This document shows positions 34,090 through 45,779 of a DNA stretch of 64,000 nucleotides, one piece after another. This DNA is from Margaritifera margaritifera. Its lineage: Eukaryota; Mollusca; Bivalvia; Unionida; Margaritiferidae. The stretch is taken from positions 248,001 through 312,000 of the forward strand of contig JAQPZY010001234.1 of assembly GCA_029931535.1 (NCBI GenBank), written 5' to 3'. How positions within the stretch are numbered: position 1 is the first letter of the stretch; every line of letters starts with the position of its first letter. The translations under genes and the position numbers were made by a program. The notes below the pieces were generated by a model. It did not search any database. It saw only the letters and a list, made by a program, of their open reading frames with translations, and was not told the origin of the DNA.

Positions 34090-35629
34090 GACATCTGCAA
34101 GGTATAGAAATATAGTCAGTTTGTTTACTAATTAAATTTTATTCAGTTTTGTCATGCATATATCACATGTTCTTTTATCTCAAACATCCCTTTCTTTCTA
34201 GCCTTTTGTTTGACAGATACAGCTAATAAAGTTTTATGAAACACATCATATCGAAATCCTTTTTATGTTTATAAATGACGTATTATGTATCCATGTTTCT
34301 TTCTTGATGTCATAAAGTGCTTCTTCAATACTACCATATAGATATATAACACTCGGAAACCTTTTATAGGTGTATCAGACGTTATTCAACACTGCAATTG
34401 GAAATACCTTGATTACAGATTACGTTCACAATCTGTTGCTCTGACTCTGTCGGTCGAATGATTGATTCGGCAATACGGCTCCGCTTGATTCTCATTCCAG
34501 TGAGGCAAGAACAAGCTTTCTGGATCATTCAGCGGAGAGAAGATTAAACAAATGCATGATGGCCAACCTGAGTGGATTACCGCTATCGTAGTACGGCGAA
34601 GAAATCGATAGGCTGGCAGGCAGGTAGGGAAAACAGTTACAGACGGATCAGGATTGCTGAATCTAATGAGAGGCGAATAGTATATATACAGGATGAAATA
34701 TAGTAGGTTGCGAAGTCAAACTCATTCACTGCATGTCCTTGATATTAGAAATTTCATAAAGCAGCCCAGTCAAATATCTCTGCACAACTTACTAAATTAT
34801 GGTATTGGGCAGCTCTTCATTTTCGTCGTTTTAAAAGTATTTCGTTCTTTGTCATATATTGTAACTTTTTCTTACAATATTTTTACTTTTTTCTACCTTG
34901 GTAAGAAGAATAATATTAAGCGAAATGTTTTAGAACTTTTTTCATGCACTTTGTCTTTCACTATATTCTCTGAAAATGGAATAACATTATGCTAGCTAAA
35001 CACTGTTGCATGATCTAAAACTTGTTAATTATTCTTTACAAAATGAGGTCCATGTCGAAGTGTTAAAACCTCTTAGATTTGCTTTAATATTTGCCTCTTT
35101 TATAGATTGATAAAGAGGTTACTGCAAAGTTTGAAAGGGCCTTTTTGAAAATGTATTTTCACGTCTCTCATTATATTACTTCTAAACTTAAAAGTCGAGC
35201 ATGTACAAAACGGTGCACTATGTATCTGAATTACATCCGAAATATTTTAGATATGTCCATTCTGTCCTTATGGAAATAATTTTTTGTTCACATGTTTGCT
35301 TGAATAAATCCATTTGAAATTGTATCTCGTCAATTCTTATTGAAAATATGGTCTACTTATTTTGCGCTATTTTACATTTAGCCATAAATAATCACGATAT
35401 CAAATCTGGACACAGCTGATGCTGTTTAAAAATTATATAGATTGAATAGCATCCATTTAAGAGTTGTCAGCATATTCCCTGTTTCATATCAATAATCAAT
35501 GAAAGAATTGATATGCTAAAGGCTCATCCCTATACAGTGCTGGATATAGTCATATATACCATGTAAATTCTGTAATAGTAATAATATTTATTATGTACCC
35601 ATGTATAGTACCTCTGTATAAACTGATAT
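34090..35629. other. 5' flank or intron of the receptor gene; nothing recognised
   Basis: AT-rich sequence. A slightly GC-richer, less simple stretch at about 34420-34680 could hold a 5' non-coding exon or promoter, but no motif proves it. Confidence 0.4.
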
Positions 35630-35912
35630 CACCTAAAACATCGGAACTCATTTATAACATCACCTATAACATCGGAACACATTTATGACATCACCTATAA
35701 CATCAGAACACATTTATAATATCACCTATACCATCGGAACACATTTATGACATCACCTATACCATCGGAACACATTAATGACATCACCTAAAACATCGGA
35801 ACACATTTATAACATCACCTATAACATCGGAACACATCTATGACATCATCTATAAGATCGGAACACATTTATGACATCACCTATAACATAGGAACACATT
35901 TATGACTCCTTG
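35630..35912. repeat. 31-bp minisatellite, about 9 copies
   Basis: CACCTATAACATCGGAACAC followed by ATTTATGACAT recurs every 31 bases, with variable TATAACAT/TATACCAT and GACAT/AACAT positions. Confidence 0.96.
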
Positions 35913-36029
35913 ACAACATTATAGTAAGAGACCACTGTATAGATTTTCTCTTTACAATTATATAGTCTTCATCATCTTAATTAACCATTCAAACTTTCAT
36001 TTCATTTCATCGATAGCTTGAATCACTTG

Positions 36030-36031
<2 letters not shown>

Positions 36032-36122
<91 letters not shown>
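36032..36122. repeat. (TA)n microsatellite
   Basis: About 44 TA units. Confidence 0.97.
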
Positions 36123-36123
<1 letters not shown>

Positions 36124-37490
36124 TGATATATATATACTGATGGTCTGGTACTATATAAACTATTGGTTGAATTGTTTAAACTCATTATAATTTTTTTTAC
36201 CAAGCCTTCGTAACATGCATTTAGATTGGATAAAATCGTATCATGTGATACAAGAAGCTAGAAGTTGTTAGTTCATAACACCAGAAAGGAACTACGTATA
36301 TATTCATGGTCCCTTGTTATGCTTTGCCAATATTTGCTAACAGTGGGCAAACTGTTTTTATTATTTATTTCATTAAATTAGTTACTTCCATAAATATTTG
36401 TTATTATAAGAATTGAATATTTTAGAGGATTCATGAAGTCATGAAGCTTTAAGAATAATTTTAAAAAATACATCTTATTTCTAGAGGACACAGTTCCATT
36501 TAAAACAGCACATCGTGACTCAATATATGATGTAGCTGTACCAGAGTTATGCTTTGCAAAATCTACGACGTCAACGATATGAATGACACAATTTGACATA
36601 AATCTGAAACCATTAATTCGCTTGAAAGGATCAAAGAAACGTTGCATATTGTTGGAAATAAAACTACCTGTTTTAGATGACAGCCAAGTTTGGTTGTTGA
36701 TAACACATGACGACAATTGATCAAGCATAAAGTATTCTCTAAATAATTTCATTTCATTTTAAATGACCGAGAAAGAATAATATTTATGACATCTTTACCA
36801 CGATCTTGAAAGCCAAGTTGATGAGACGCAAATCAATCAATTGTGTGAATAAATTCATACAGAAGGGTTTATGCTAGCGACGTGAGTAACCTTTGAGAGT
36901 TTGGTAAGCAAACATGCAAGCATATAAAAAAAAAACAATCGCTAAATGTATGTATGTATGTGCATATATATATATATATATATGAAATCTCTATGCACTA
37001 TATATTAATAAAAATGTAAATGGATTTCATTGCCACGTACAGCGTTACCTGGGCATGTATTTTTTAACCTTGGCGATTTATAAATACTGATTTATGTTCA
37101 CTAAGTCATGCACCCACAAAGCCAAATATTCTCTCTGTATTGTCAGAATACAGCTGATTCATGTGACTAAGCTATCCACTTTACTGACGCAATCTTCAGC
37201 TGTAGAGCTGTTAGGGGAAGTCGTCGAACTCTGCGGGTTTTGTGTAACCCGTACACTGCGGTCAATGGTGACGTTGGTTCGAGGAACGATACTGGTTTAC
37301 TCATGGTAAGGGGCCAAAGGTTCTGGACCAACTGCTCCGAGGAATAGGAAAGTTCCTGACGTATTCTTCAGCAGGCTGAGAGGAGCGAACCACACGAGGT
37401 CGCTTCTTCATCATTTGTCGGGAGCTGTGGAATCGGAATCTCGCATTCAACGCCTGGAAGCCACGAGATAAATATCATCATATGTGTTGA
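36123..37490. other. No gene recognised
   Basis: A 124-codon minus-strand frame (36378-36752, with RINGFRFMSNCVIHIVDVVD) is the only longer frame. It has no family motif I can name and may be chance or part of the relic to its right. A short (TA)n lies at about 36965-36982. The 37180-37480 stretch is less AT-rich but unassigned. Confidence 0.4.
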
Positions 37491-37492
37491 TG

Positions 37493-37494
<2 letters not shown>

Positions 37495-37575
<81 letters not shown>
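37495..37575. repeat. (TA)n microsatellite
   Basis: About 40 TA units directly upstream of the integrase remnant. They may have expanded inside relic 2. Confidence 0.97.
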
Positions 37576-37576
<1 letters not shown>

Positions 37577-37629
37577 ACAGTGCTAGATATTTTCCAAAAA
37601 TATGCTTTTGCTGAATTAAAGAAAACGAA

Positions 37630-38375
37630 ATAGTCGATGACGTACACGATGTTTTTAGAGAAATCTTCAAAAATCAAAAAGCTGAAAAGGTACAGTTTCA
37701 TGAGGGAAAAGCTTCTTACCATCGGAAAAAAATTGAGTATTTGCTGCGTAAAGGAAACATATGATATTTTTCAACTTACTCAGACAAAAAAGTCATCTTT
37801 AGTGAAATGGGTTATCAAACCTTTAGAGACTAAAATGTGAAAGTATTCATTCAAATGAAACCAGAAAATGGGTTGACGTTTTACTAAAGGTAACTGAAGG
37901 ATATATAACTCTGATCGCATATCAATAGACATTCATCTGATTGAAACAAGCAAGATAACAGACCAAGAGTATTGATGCATCTGTTTGGTTACTCAACAAC
38001 TAATACATCCGGAACACCTAAATTTAAAATCTGAGAAACAGTCAGAATTTCATAATGCAAAGCAAGTTTTGAAAAGGGCTACCTTAATATCTTTGCAGAT
38101 GAAATATTTAAAATCAGGCAAGTAACTTTAGGTGATCCAATTCTTTACAAGCCGGAAGATCTGATGGGAGAGAATATGTAGGGCATGTTTTACGAAAAAG
38201 AGTTTATTTTTAAAGGACAAACAAGAGGATATATAATAAGTTGAAAACATCTCGAAGACCAAACGAATAAACAGTAAAAGATATTTATCTATAACATAGA
38301 AAGAATATGATGGATCATTGAACAGATGGGATCCAGCTGAAAATATTTTGAGATTTCAATGAATGATGTGTCATA
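37630..38375 (+). pseudogene. Polinton-type integrase remnant, C-terminal half with chromodomain (relic 2)
   Basis: The first block, EKVQFHEGKASYHRKKIEYL, occupies the place of the second catalytic Asp (D-K-G in live enzymes, here H-E-G). It is followed by YFSTYSDKKVIFSEMG, the region of the catalytic Glu. After frameshifts, ASFEKGYLNIFADEIFKIRQ and PILYKPEDLMGENM, stop, GMFYEKEF form the C-terminal beta-rich region (38060-38200). A chromodomain trace, EYDGSLNRWDPAENIL, lies at 38305-38355. The N-terminal zinc finger and first Asp are not seen; a TA microsatellite sits where they would be. The replaced catalytic residues and the stops mean it cannot be active. Confidence 0.82.
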
Positions 38376-38660
38376 GACGCAACTCTCCTTCGGAGATGAT
38401 GCTCCAACAGTATACCTTTCCTCTGGAGATGGAGGAAGTACAATACATACATATCAGTGTAATGAGCATGACAACTTTGATTTTTTGAAAGATAATGACT
38501 TTCTAGAATGCAACAGATTTGAAAAAGAACCAGTTCATTACAATATGAAAGGAATTAAAAGATACCTGATATATCAGAGGAGAAAAGAAAGAACATCCAA
38601 AAGCATGACAGGTACATTATGAATGGTATACATGATAAACGTAATAAAAGGTAACACGTA
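38365..38660 (+). pseudogene. Unidentified gene remnant after the integrase (relic 2)
   Basis: A frame opening at ATG 38360 runs, past one early stop, through PTVYLSSGDGGSTIHTYQC and ECNRFEKEPVHYNMKGIKRY to about 38620. It keeps a protein-like composition over some 90 codons. Position directly after the integrase suggests an accessory or virion gene of the element. No family is recognised. Confidence 0.45.
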
Positions 38661-39029
38661 GACAAAGCTCTGTCAGGGTAATACACTACATTACAGAATG
38701 AATGACACGGGATAACATTCAAAAATATTAATCTGATTCTAAATACACATAGAAAGCTGAAGAACAGATATAATTTAAAACACTACATGCGAGTCTATGA
38801 GATTTTAAAGAAAATAAGAGGTAACGAAAATCACATAAAGGTTGAAGCAATTATGGGGATATTTAATTTTATTTCAAATTTTATACAACGAAGGTCTTGA
38901 AATTACACAATCTGATATGTATTTTGTTCTGGATAAAATTTGTACTATGTACAATTTTTCCAGTCAATATCTGAGATACACTCAGTTGTGAAATGTTACA
39001 AATGCAATATACAGAAAAAATGATGGAGG

Positions 39030-39440
39030 AAGTATCTGAGCTTACATCTTTGTGCTCAATAGAAACGGATTTACAACTGATGGAATAGCTAGACAGAATG
39101 AAAATAAAAGGTCTTATGTAATCTGCACATTAATTGCTCAATGACAAAGCAGAATATATAGTACACAGTCTCTTTAGACGGTATTAGACAGTTACAAAGA
39201 TACTAGAGGACATTTCAAGCTGATGAAATTAATTATATGGCAGAGAGAGATGAAACTACGGTTTGGATTGACTTCTTTGTGGAAAACAGTAACGGATTTG
39301 CAGCTGATGGAATACTTAAACAGAATGAAAGTATATGGTCTTATGCAATCTGCATATTAATTGCTCAGGGACAAAACAGAATATGTATTACACAGTTTCT
39401 TTGGACACTATCAGACACTAATAACAAGATATTAAACTAA
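39030..39440 (+). repeat. Diverged tandem duplication of a ~225-bp coding-like segment (relic 2)
   Basis: GGATTTACAACTGATGGAAT at about 39067 recurs as GGATTTGCAGCTGATGGAAT about 227 bases later, and similarity continues for some 130 bases (GGTCTTATG...TCTGCA, ATTAATTGCTCA...ACAAA). The second copy keeps an open frame of 67 codons (39237-39440) with NSNGFAADGILKQNESIWSY and ILIAQGQNRICITQFLW. The first copy has stops. The product is unknown. Confidence 0.75.
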
Positions 39441-39556
39441 ACAATTTAGGGCAACAGGGTTAGAACTCAAATAAGACAATATGACAAAATTCCAGGACTA
39501 TATATCAAAATGTAAAGTGACAATGCACTATACTGTCAGTAGAGACCGTATATATC

Positions 39557-40429
39557 TGTTACGACTCTATGCTCTAAGAAAAATGTAACAGAAAGAAAGT
39601 GAAACCAACAAATCAAGTAAAAAATCAACAAGCAATTTATTACTAGATAATTAAAATGAAAAATCAAAAAGTCACTTACAGTAATGTGTTTTGAAATCCT
39701 AATAATCCAATAAAAATGATTGTTCTAATCACAAGTCCTAAATATAGAATGTTCCGAATTCACGGCTGTGTCCTTGAATGTTATGATGTGCTAATGGTCT
39801 CCAAAGTCCTGATGTACTAGTAATCTTTGATGTGCTGATGTCAAAATGTAGTATTCCAAAATCTCTGAATAAGTTCAGTTAAATTCCAAAATCATCAATT
39901 AAAAATCCAAAATCCAAAAGTTTATGAGCACTGTTATAATCCAATGAATATTTAAAATAATTCCTCTCTTAGAATTTGGAATGAATTTTCACAACTGCAA
40001 TAGCTCTTTACAAGACTGATGGTAATGTCAAAACTGAAAAAATGTCCACCAAACATGGTATATATAAAGATTGGTCACATGACAGAATGTTCTAGAATAT
40101 GAGTCATCTTAATGGAAATGTTACTTGTAAACAAAAAATCAACCTTGACCTTCAAATTCAGAAAACATATTGATCAAAACAACCTAATTCAAGGACACTA
40201 GTTAAACATGTTTTTCCTGATAACATTAAGATTTAAGCAAATATTAAAGTGAAGAAACATTTATAATTTCCTAAAATATTTATAATATTATATAAACATC
40301 ATACATAACATATCACTGTTGATAAAATATGCAAACAACAAACCCAATAATGCCAAAATAAGGACAATAATGTTTTCAGCTATAAAACAAGAAACCTGTC
40401 CAGATGTTTGCAAAAACCAGTCTGTTACA
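39557..40429 (-). mobile_element. Solo LTR of an LTR retrotransposon, inserted in relic 2
   Basis: On the minus strand the segment begins TGTAACAGACTGG and ends GAGTCGTAACA, so it has TG...CA ends with the shared TGTAACA/GTAACA words usual for invertebrate Gypsy-type LTRs. A TATA-like CTTTATATATACC lies in the middle (about 40057-40070) and AATAAA near the 3' part (39636-39641), in the order expected for U3-R-U5. It is about 873 bp, with no gag/pol sequence beside it. Flanking pentamers (ATATC and CTGTC) are not identical, so a target-site duplication is not shown. Gypsy affiliation is an inference. Confidence 0.75.
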
Positions 40430-42240
40430 CTGTCAATAATTCCAGTTTCATTGCTGCTGCATTTTCTTTCTTTTTTCTCTCGTTTTTTTTTGTGCTAAGT
40501 CAGACTCTACTTACCAGTGTTTATTAAGCACTTTTCTATGTTAACAGCGAACGAATCCTCTTTGCCTCCTGATGGAGCACTACCGCCACATCTCCTCTTC
40601 CACGTCCTACTAAGCCCTGACAAAATTTGGTTTAGACAGAACAGTGGCTATGTCAGCTATTAGTAAACCCTGTTCTTTACACAATTGATTCAGCATTTCA
40701 CCTAATGTTAGTTATTTCTAACCTTTTTTAATTAATCATGTCAATGTTTCTCTCAAAACTCCCTCCAACTGTTAGATGTCCAACTAATTACGCTTTTTAG
40801 CTTTCAACAATTTCCAGCTGTACTTATCATACAGGTTCATTTTTGGTTTGTTTCTCGTTTGATGTCTTTTTTCAACTCCTCAATCTTTTTGAATAAATTT
40901 AAAAATCAGATCTCATAGGTTCTTTTAACGCAATTCACAACTTCCACGGCATTTACATAACTACGGTGTGGTTAGTAGTTTTTTTCCTACAAATGGAAGT
41001 TTCCCCTTTGAATTCATAAGTTGTAATCATCCAATAACGGCTCTGCTACTCTTTCCTGTTCGTCAAACATCTCATTTGTGTCTATTGTTTGGATCTCTAT
41101 TTCGTAGGATAGTTTTATTGATTGTCTAAAATATAGAAAACTCCACTTCTACTGAAACTAAAGAATATAAACTTAAATTGAACATTGCTATTGCAAAAAG
41201 GAGTGATAAATGGTACAAAGAGATAACTGGTACAAATTCCACAGAAAAAAATGAATTGGAAACAAATAAACAAGACATATGAAATCTTCATGAATGATTG
41301 AACTGCTAAATATTTCAAAATAATTGTCAATGTTTGTATTCTACACTGTGACATCATTGATTGGCAAATATTTCACTATCGACAACTTTACTTTACAAAC
41401 TGAGCAGAAAGATGATAATATGATGTCAAATGGTGTCAGATATTTCGCTAGATTTTCATCACTCGTGTTGAGATTAGCTTTATCTACACTGTGTGCACGT
41501 TTGAGGACATTCGGACATATTTATTTCAAAATTGCAAGAGAAGGGAAAGAAGAAAACATCAGAGACTATGGAAAGATAAAAATGGAAGAAAAACAAACTA
41601 CATAGATAAACATGTTTTAGTTGCTTTGATGTTGATGCATTCGTGCCTTTAACTACTTTCGTTGCAGGGTATTACATTATGTCTGATCATTTGAAAAAAG
41701 AATATATATCTAGTACATCAACGACAAAATGAAGAAAGACTGTTTGAATTTGATATGGCCTTTAAAACCTTGAAATATAGTCGACGGAATGGCTGCAACG
41801 TGGATAATGAATAAAATATTGATGCTGAATGTTTTACACACAACTTTAAAGCTAAAATCACCGTGAGACACAGTTACACGCTGTATATCACCAAGTACAA
41901 TGCTAAATTGTTAGGACTGAACAGCACGAGAACTATTAAAGTATCTACTAAATCTGATACTATTTGTGGGTTTTTAAAACCCTAAAGTTTATAAATTTAC
42001 CTTCGTCAATTCAACAACATACTTATTATGTCAGTGGTAACAGCCTCAGAAGATGTAAATTATTCTACATTGCTAGAGTACTTAGCCGCTATTTGTTTTC
42101 ACGGAGTCTTGATTCAATATCAGCATAAGAGAGGGGGATGGAAAAGTAATAATTTTAACGATGTGTTTAACATACGTTTTTCATGTATAATAAACTAGTG
42201 ACATAAACATTACCAAGAGGACATTGAGTTACCTTTAAGC
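40430..42240. other. Interior of relic 2, unassigned
   Basis: A minus-strand stretch near 40560-40690 reads LLIADIATVLSKPNFVRA and then stops. A plus frame at 41324-41605 (with KDDNMMSNGVRYFARFSSL) and a plus trace near 41600-41740 (VPLTTFVAGYYIMSDHLKKE) are coding-like but unrecognised. They are probably remains of accessory genes of the element. Confidence 0.35.
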
Positions 42241-43375
42241 ATTTAGACAAAAGCAGTTGAGAAGGAAATCAGTCTGAGTCAAACAATTAACAGTGACAAC
42301 AACCTCAATACTAACCATATCACATAATTACGTGATCCTATTAAAGTAAATAATGCATATATTAGTCTGTATGTACAATGGCTTGTTAATAAACAAATGC
42401 CAAAGACTTTATAGAATAATAAGTTGAAAGATACTAAAACATGGAGGGAACAATTTGATAATAAATTAACATTTGTAGAACAGTGTGTTACTGAAATAGC
42501 TAACAAAAACTCAGAGCTGCAAAACTAAATTGATGAGAACAGAGAAAATGTTTTTTTGTTGCACAGGACGTGCATAAACAAGAATTCAATACATTATCGA
42601 ATGCTATACAGGTCATACAAATAGTAAGATAAATCCCAGGTGAGATACCTTATATTCAGCAATATTTACGGCCAATCGCGCAGAGGACAAAGAGTGCAAT
42701 TCATGCTATAGCCGACAAGGAAATTACATCTCTGGAAGACTATAACACCTTACATCTTAGCTGGAACAGTTAGAATAGGATCTGAATAATGAAATCAAAC
42801 AAAATAATGAAGAGATTAAAAATCTCACGAATAATTTCATAATTGACGTCTTGTAGCATTGAGGAATTAGACAAAAGGATGAGACGTGTGAAACACATTT
42901 GATTTATTTCAAACAATCGTTTACAATGCACATATATACATTCCAAACTAAAAGAGATAAAAGACTCTTGCATTAAAAGGTATAACTGATACAGATAAAA
43001 CCGAGAAAAAAGTAAACGAAAACGTACTGACATTCAAAACTTTAACACGGAAATGGACATAAAGAGGCTTGCATTAAGTGTTAGAGTGCCAAATCAGGAG
43101 TACCCAAATGGTATTTATTTAGGAGTGAATTTAAGAGATGAAGTTTCAACTAATACACCCTGGATGCTTGAACCATTAGTTACACAATAAAATTTGGTTT
43201 GTTGAACATTTATAAGTCTGAAACTATATCACAGACATTAGCTAACAGTAATAGATTTAAGCATGCTCCATTAGGTTTTGTTGTATACAAATATCACGCT
43301 TCAGATACTGAACAGTAGAATATAATTCAAAAAGTAAAGATCCGGCTTATACAAAATGTTTGTTTAATTGAATTT
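42240..43375 (+). pseudogene. Unidentified virion- or fibre-like gene remnants (relic 2)
   Basis: Successive plus-strand blocks are too protein-like for chance. They include AVEKEISLSQTINSDNNLNT and WREQFDNKLTFVEQCVTEIA (a heptad-like, coiled-coil-prone stretch), then AQRTKSAIHAIADKEITSLE. Next is a clean 50-codon stretch with LALSVRVPNQEYPNGIYLGV and RDEVSTNTPWMLEPLVTQ (43035-43189), followed by LANSNRFKHAPLGFVVYKYH (to about 43310). Stops and frameshifts separate them. A fibre or capsid-associated role would fit a coiled coil followed by a beta-rich domain, but this is inference. No family is named. Confidence 0.45.
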
Positions 43376-44630
43376 TGAAGAAGAAAGATTTATGCACTTC
43401 AGAGAAATCAAATCAAAGTGTTGATTTCTCGTCACAAGTTAAAAACAATTAGCATGTATATATGTAGAGCACAAGTTATGTTTTACAGTGTTAAAACACA
43501 CATACGTACCATTTAGAACAGAGCAATGTTTTAATAATGGGATTGAAACACCAAGGGTCATTTTTCGCCGGATGTCAAATAAACACTGGCAGCAGTATCA
43601 AAATGTGTTAATTTGAATGACTTTTCCTTAAATATATGTATTTAAAAATCAAACTTTTTATTAGTTATCATTAGATAATGATACACTGACTGCAACGGTA
43701 GTATTTATATATAGCTTTATATACTCACATGTTCGATTTGCTGTGGCACATGCAAGTTGCCAGCATTTTGAACTCATTTACTTCATATGTTTTGTCTATG
43801 GTTTGCACTATGTGACAGTATCTAAAGATTGACTATTTCAGTGACGGCATATTGCGTTGAAGTCTAGTCAGGATGCTGTCTCATTCACTATAGTTAGTAT
43901 ATTTCAGCTGTAGAGGTATGTAATACTTGTACCCGTTCCTCTTTCTTTCCATCATCCATGTTTGATAGAGTAATTTTTGTTAGGTGACTTCGAAGTTTTC
44001 CTAGATTAACACAATGGCAATAAAATTTCACATAGGACAATGCTGTCAGACTTAATAGTTTGTTTTCAGTTTACAGTGATATTTTATTTGAATTGACAAG
44101 CTGGTATGACTATGAATGTGTTATATAGTAAATGATTAAAATTGTTCCAGCATGTTATATCTCGTGTAATTTATTATTGTTGTAGATAGATTCACTTACG
44201 AACTTGATTATCACGTAGTCCTATACAATCGTTCTTAAGGTAGAACATTTTGTATAGATTTAATCTATGTCTTTTCTTGTGCAAACATACATAATTTGTA
44301 TAGTGGTGTTTGTGATATAATGCGCTAAAAGATCTGGTGTATGTCTTACACGGTTCAGTAGTATTTCAGCTGATCCCGGGGCGCCTGGCCTAGATATGAT
44401 GGTAATGCAACCATTAGTTGTATGTTGGTTGTGTGAAATCTATATTTCATACACTATGTGAACATAATCATCTTGTACATTGTAGAGCAAGGTGTCAGAA
44501 ATTGCTCACGATAGACTCGATCTGCATTTAAGTTTTGTTATATATTTTGTAAATAAATCTGTATTTTGATAACGGATCTGTGGCTGTTTTACTGATCTAG
44601 TCCCGCTCAGTATATCCCTGTGACATATAC
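43376..44630. other. Nothing recognised
   Basis: AT-rich part of relic 2 without coding-like frames that I can support. Confidence 0.4.
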
Positions 44631-44636
44631 TAATAC

Positions 44637-45150
44637 AATTTGGGTAGAATGCTCGTGAAAGACATCACCAGTTCTTATGGCTTTTATGACAACCTGTGTT
44701 TTCTTTTCAAGTTGAATGACAACATATTCATGATATACAAAGATGTGTGGTTACCTGATTCGGTTAGAACAAATGGAACTAAACAAGGCATTATGAATGC
44801 TAAATTAAGGAAAGTTACGATCAGGTAATGCACAAAAAACTGGTGCTTACGCTATACAGTATTTGGCAAAATGTTTAGAATACCACTGGACTTCTAGAAA
44901 CTTACAGATAATTGCGCATCGTACCATTGTGTTCTTCATTTGTCTCAAGTACGATACGATTATTTAAGAATCAATTACACTATCAGTTAATGGCAAGCAC
45001 AGTAATGAAATTGATTCTAAGTATGACTACATCACAAGGGAGAGAAAATAACAAGATAGCAGCGAATACAACTGTTGCAAATCTCACTCTTCATTTTCAC
45101 AGAATGAGTTTCAAGGTTGATACTGTAGATAAAGAGTGGCGAAAGTAATC
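44637..45150 (+). pseudogene. Unidentified structural-like gene remnant upstream of the ATPase (relic 2)
   Basis: The first frame (44640-44828) gives LVKDITSSYGFYDNLCFLFK and VWLPDSVRTNGTKQGIMNAK. A shifted frame continues KTGAYAIQYLAKCLEYHWTS and later GKHSNEIDSKYDYITRER (to about 45040), then NTTVANLTLHFHRMSFKVDT in a third frame. Three frames in sequence with protein-like wording indicate one decayed gene of at least 160 codons. The position just upstream of the packaging ATPase suits a capsid gene, but I do not recognise the family. Confidence 0.4.
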
Positions 45151-45179
45151 CTGAAACGTTTTAAAACACAGAAATATAA

Positions 45180-45700
45180 TCAATCTCAGTGACTATAGAT
45201 AGTCTGTCAAACATGATTTATTCTCAAGGTTTTTAAATTGAGGTAACAGTTTGCTGAAGTCAAAAGGTATTTTGATAGCGACAGAATACGAAAACTTTAT
45301 CGACGATCTCGTTATCATGTGTCTAACATTTTGTGATCAACAAGACCTATTATAGAAAATGTTTACTCAAAGATGAGAAGTTGATCTTGATAAATTAGAT
45401 TGCTTTGAGCTACTAAATGAAGTATATCAAGGAACCAATACCTTATTTCTGATTGACGACTGTGGAAACTTACAAAGCGTAGAAAAGAGAGTAACTAACC
45501 TAACCAAATTAGACTTTTGGAGTAGACATTTTTAAATACAAGTATGTTTGATTGTGTACGACTCTGTAATAAAAGATTTCAGAGAAAATACACGTTTCAT
45601 ATTTGCCTTTTACAGAAAGGACATAAAGAAGAGCACCATGACGAAATGAAAGCAGAAATTTTAAATACTTTGAGACAAAATAAACGAAACAAGTTTTAAA
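45180..45700 (+). pseudogene. A32/FtsK-type genome-packaging ATPase remnant (relic 2)
   Basis: This ATPase pumps DNA into capsids in Polintons, adintoviruses and other relatives. The well-kept part is DLDKLDCFELLNEVYQGTNT followed by LFLIDDCGNLQSVEKRVTNL (45390-45500), where LFLIDDC is the Walker B strand. Then KLDFWSRHF, the 'l-x-x-L-a-F-x-g-R-H' motif, and VIKDFRENTRFIFAFYRKDI (45570-45630), the 'y-r-x-N-x-x-x-x-x-x-F-x-x-x' zone, follow. The upstream part with the Walker A (P-loop) is not recognisable, and one stop splits the last blocks. The 3' end lies about 80 bases from the 3' end of the convergent polymerase gene. Confidence 0.8.
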
Positions 45701-45779
45701 TGAGACTCGCATTTCCTTTTTAATACAATGTGATCAGGAATCGCAAAAGTGCTGTGTTTAACTTTCCAACTAAAACTCT

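Noticed and set aside
36378..36752. 124-codon minus-strand frame
   Set aside because: No recognisable motif and no splice or expression evidence; length is possible by chance.
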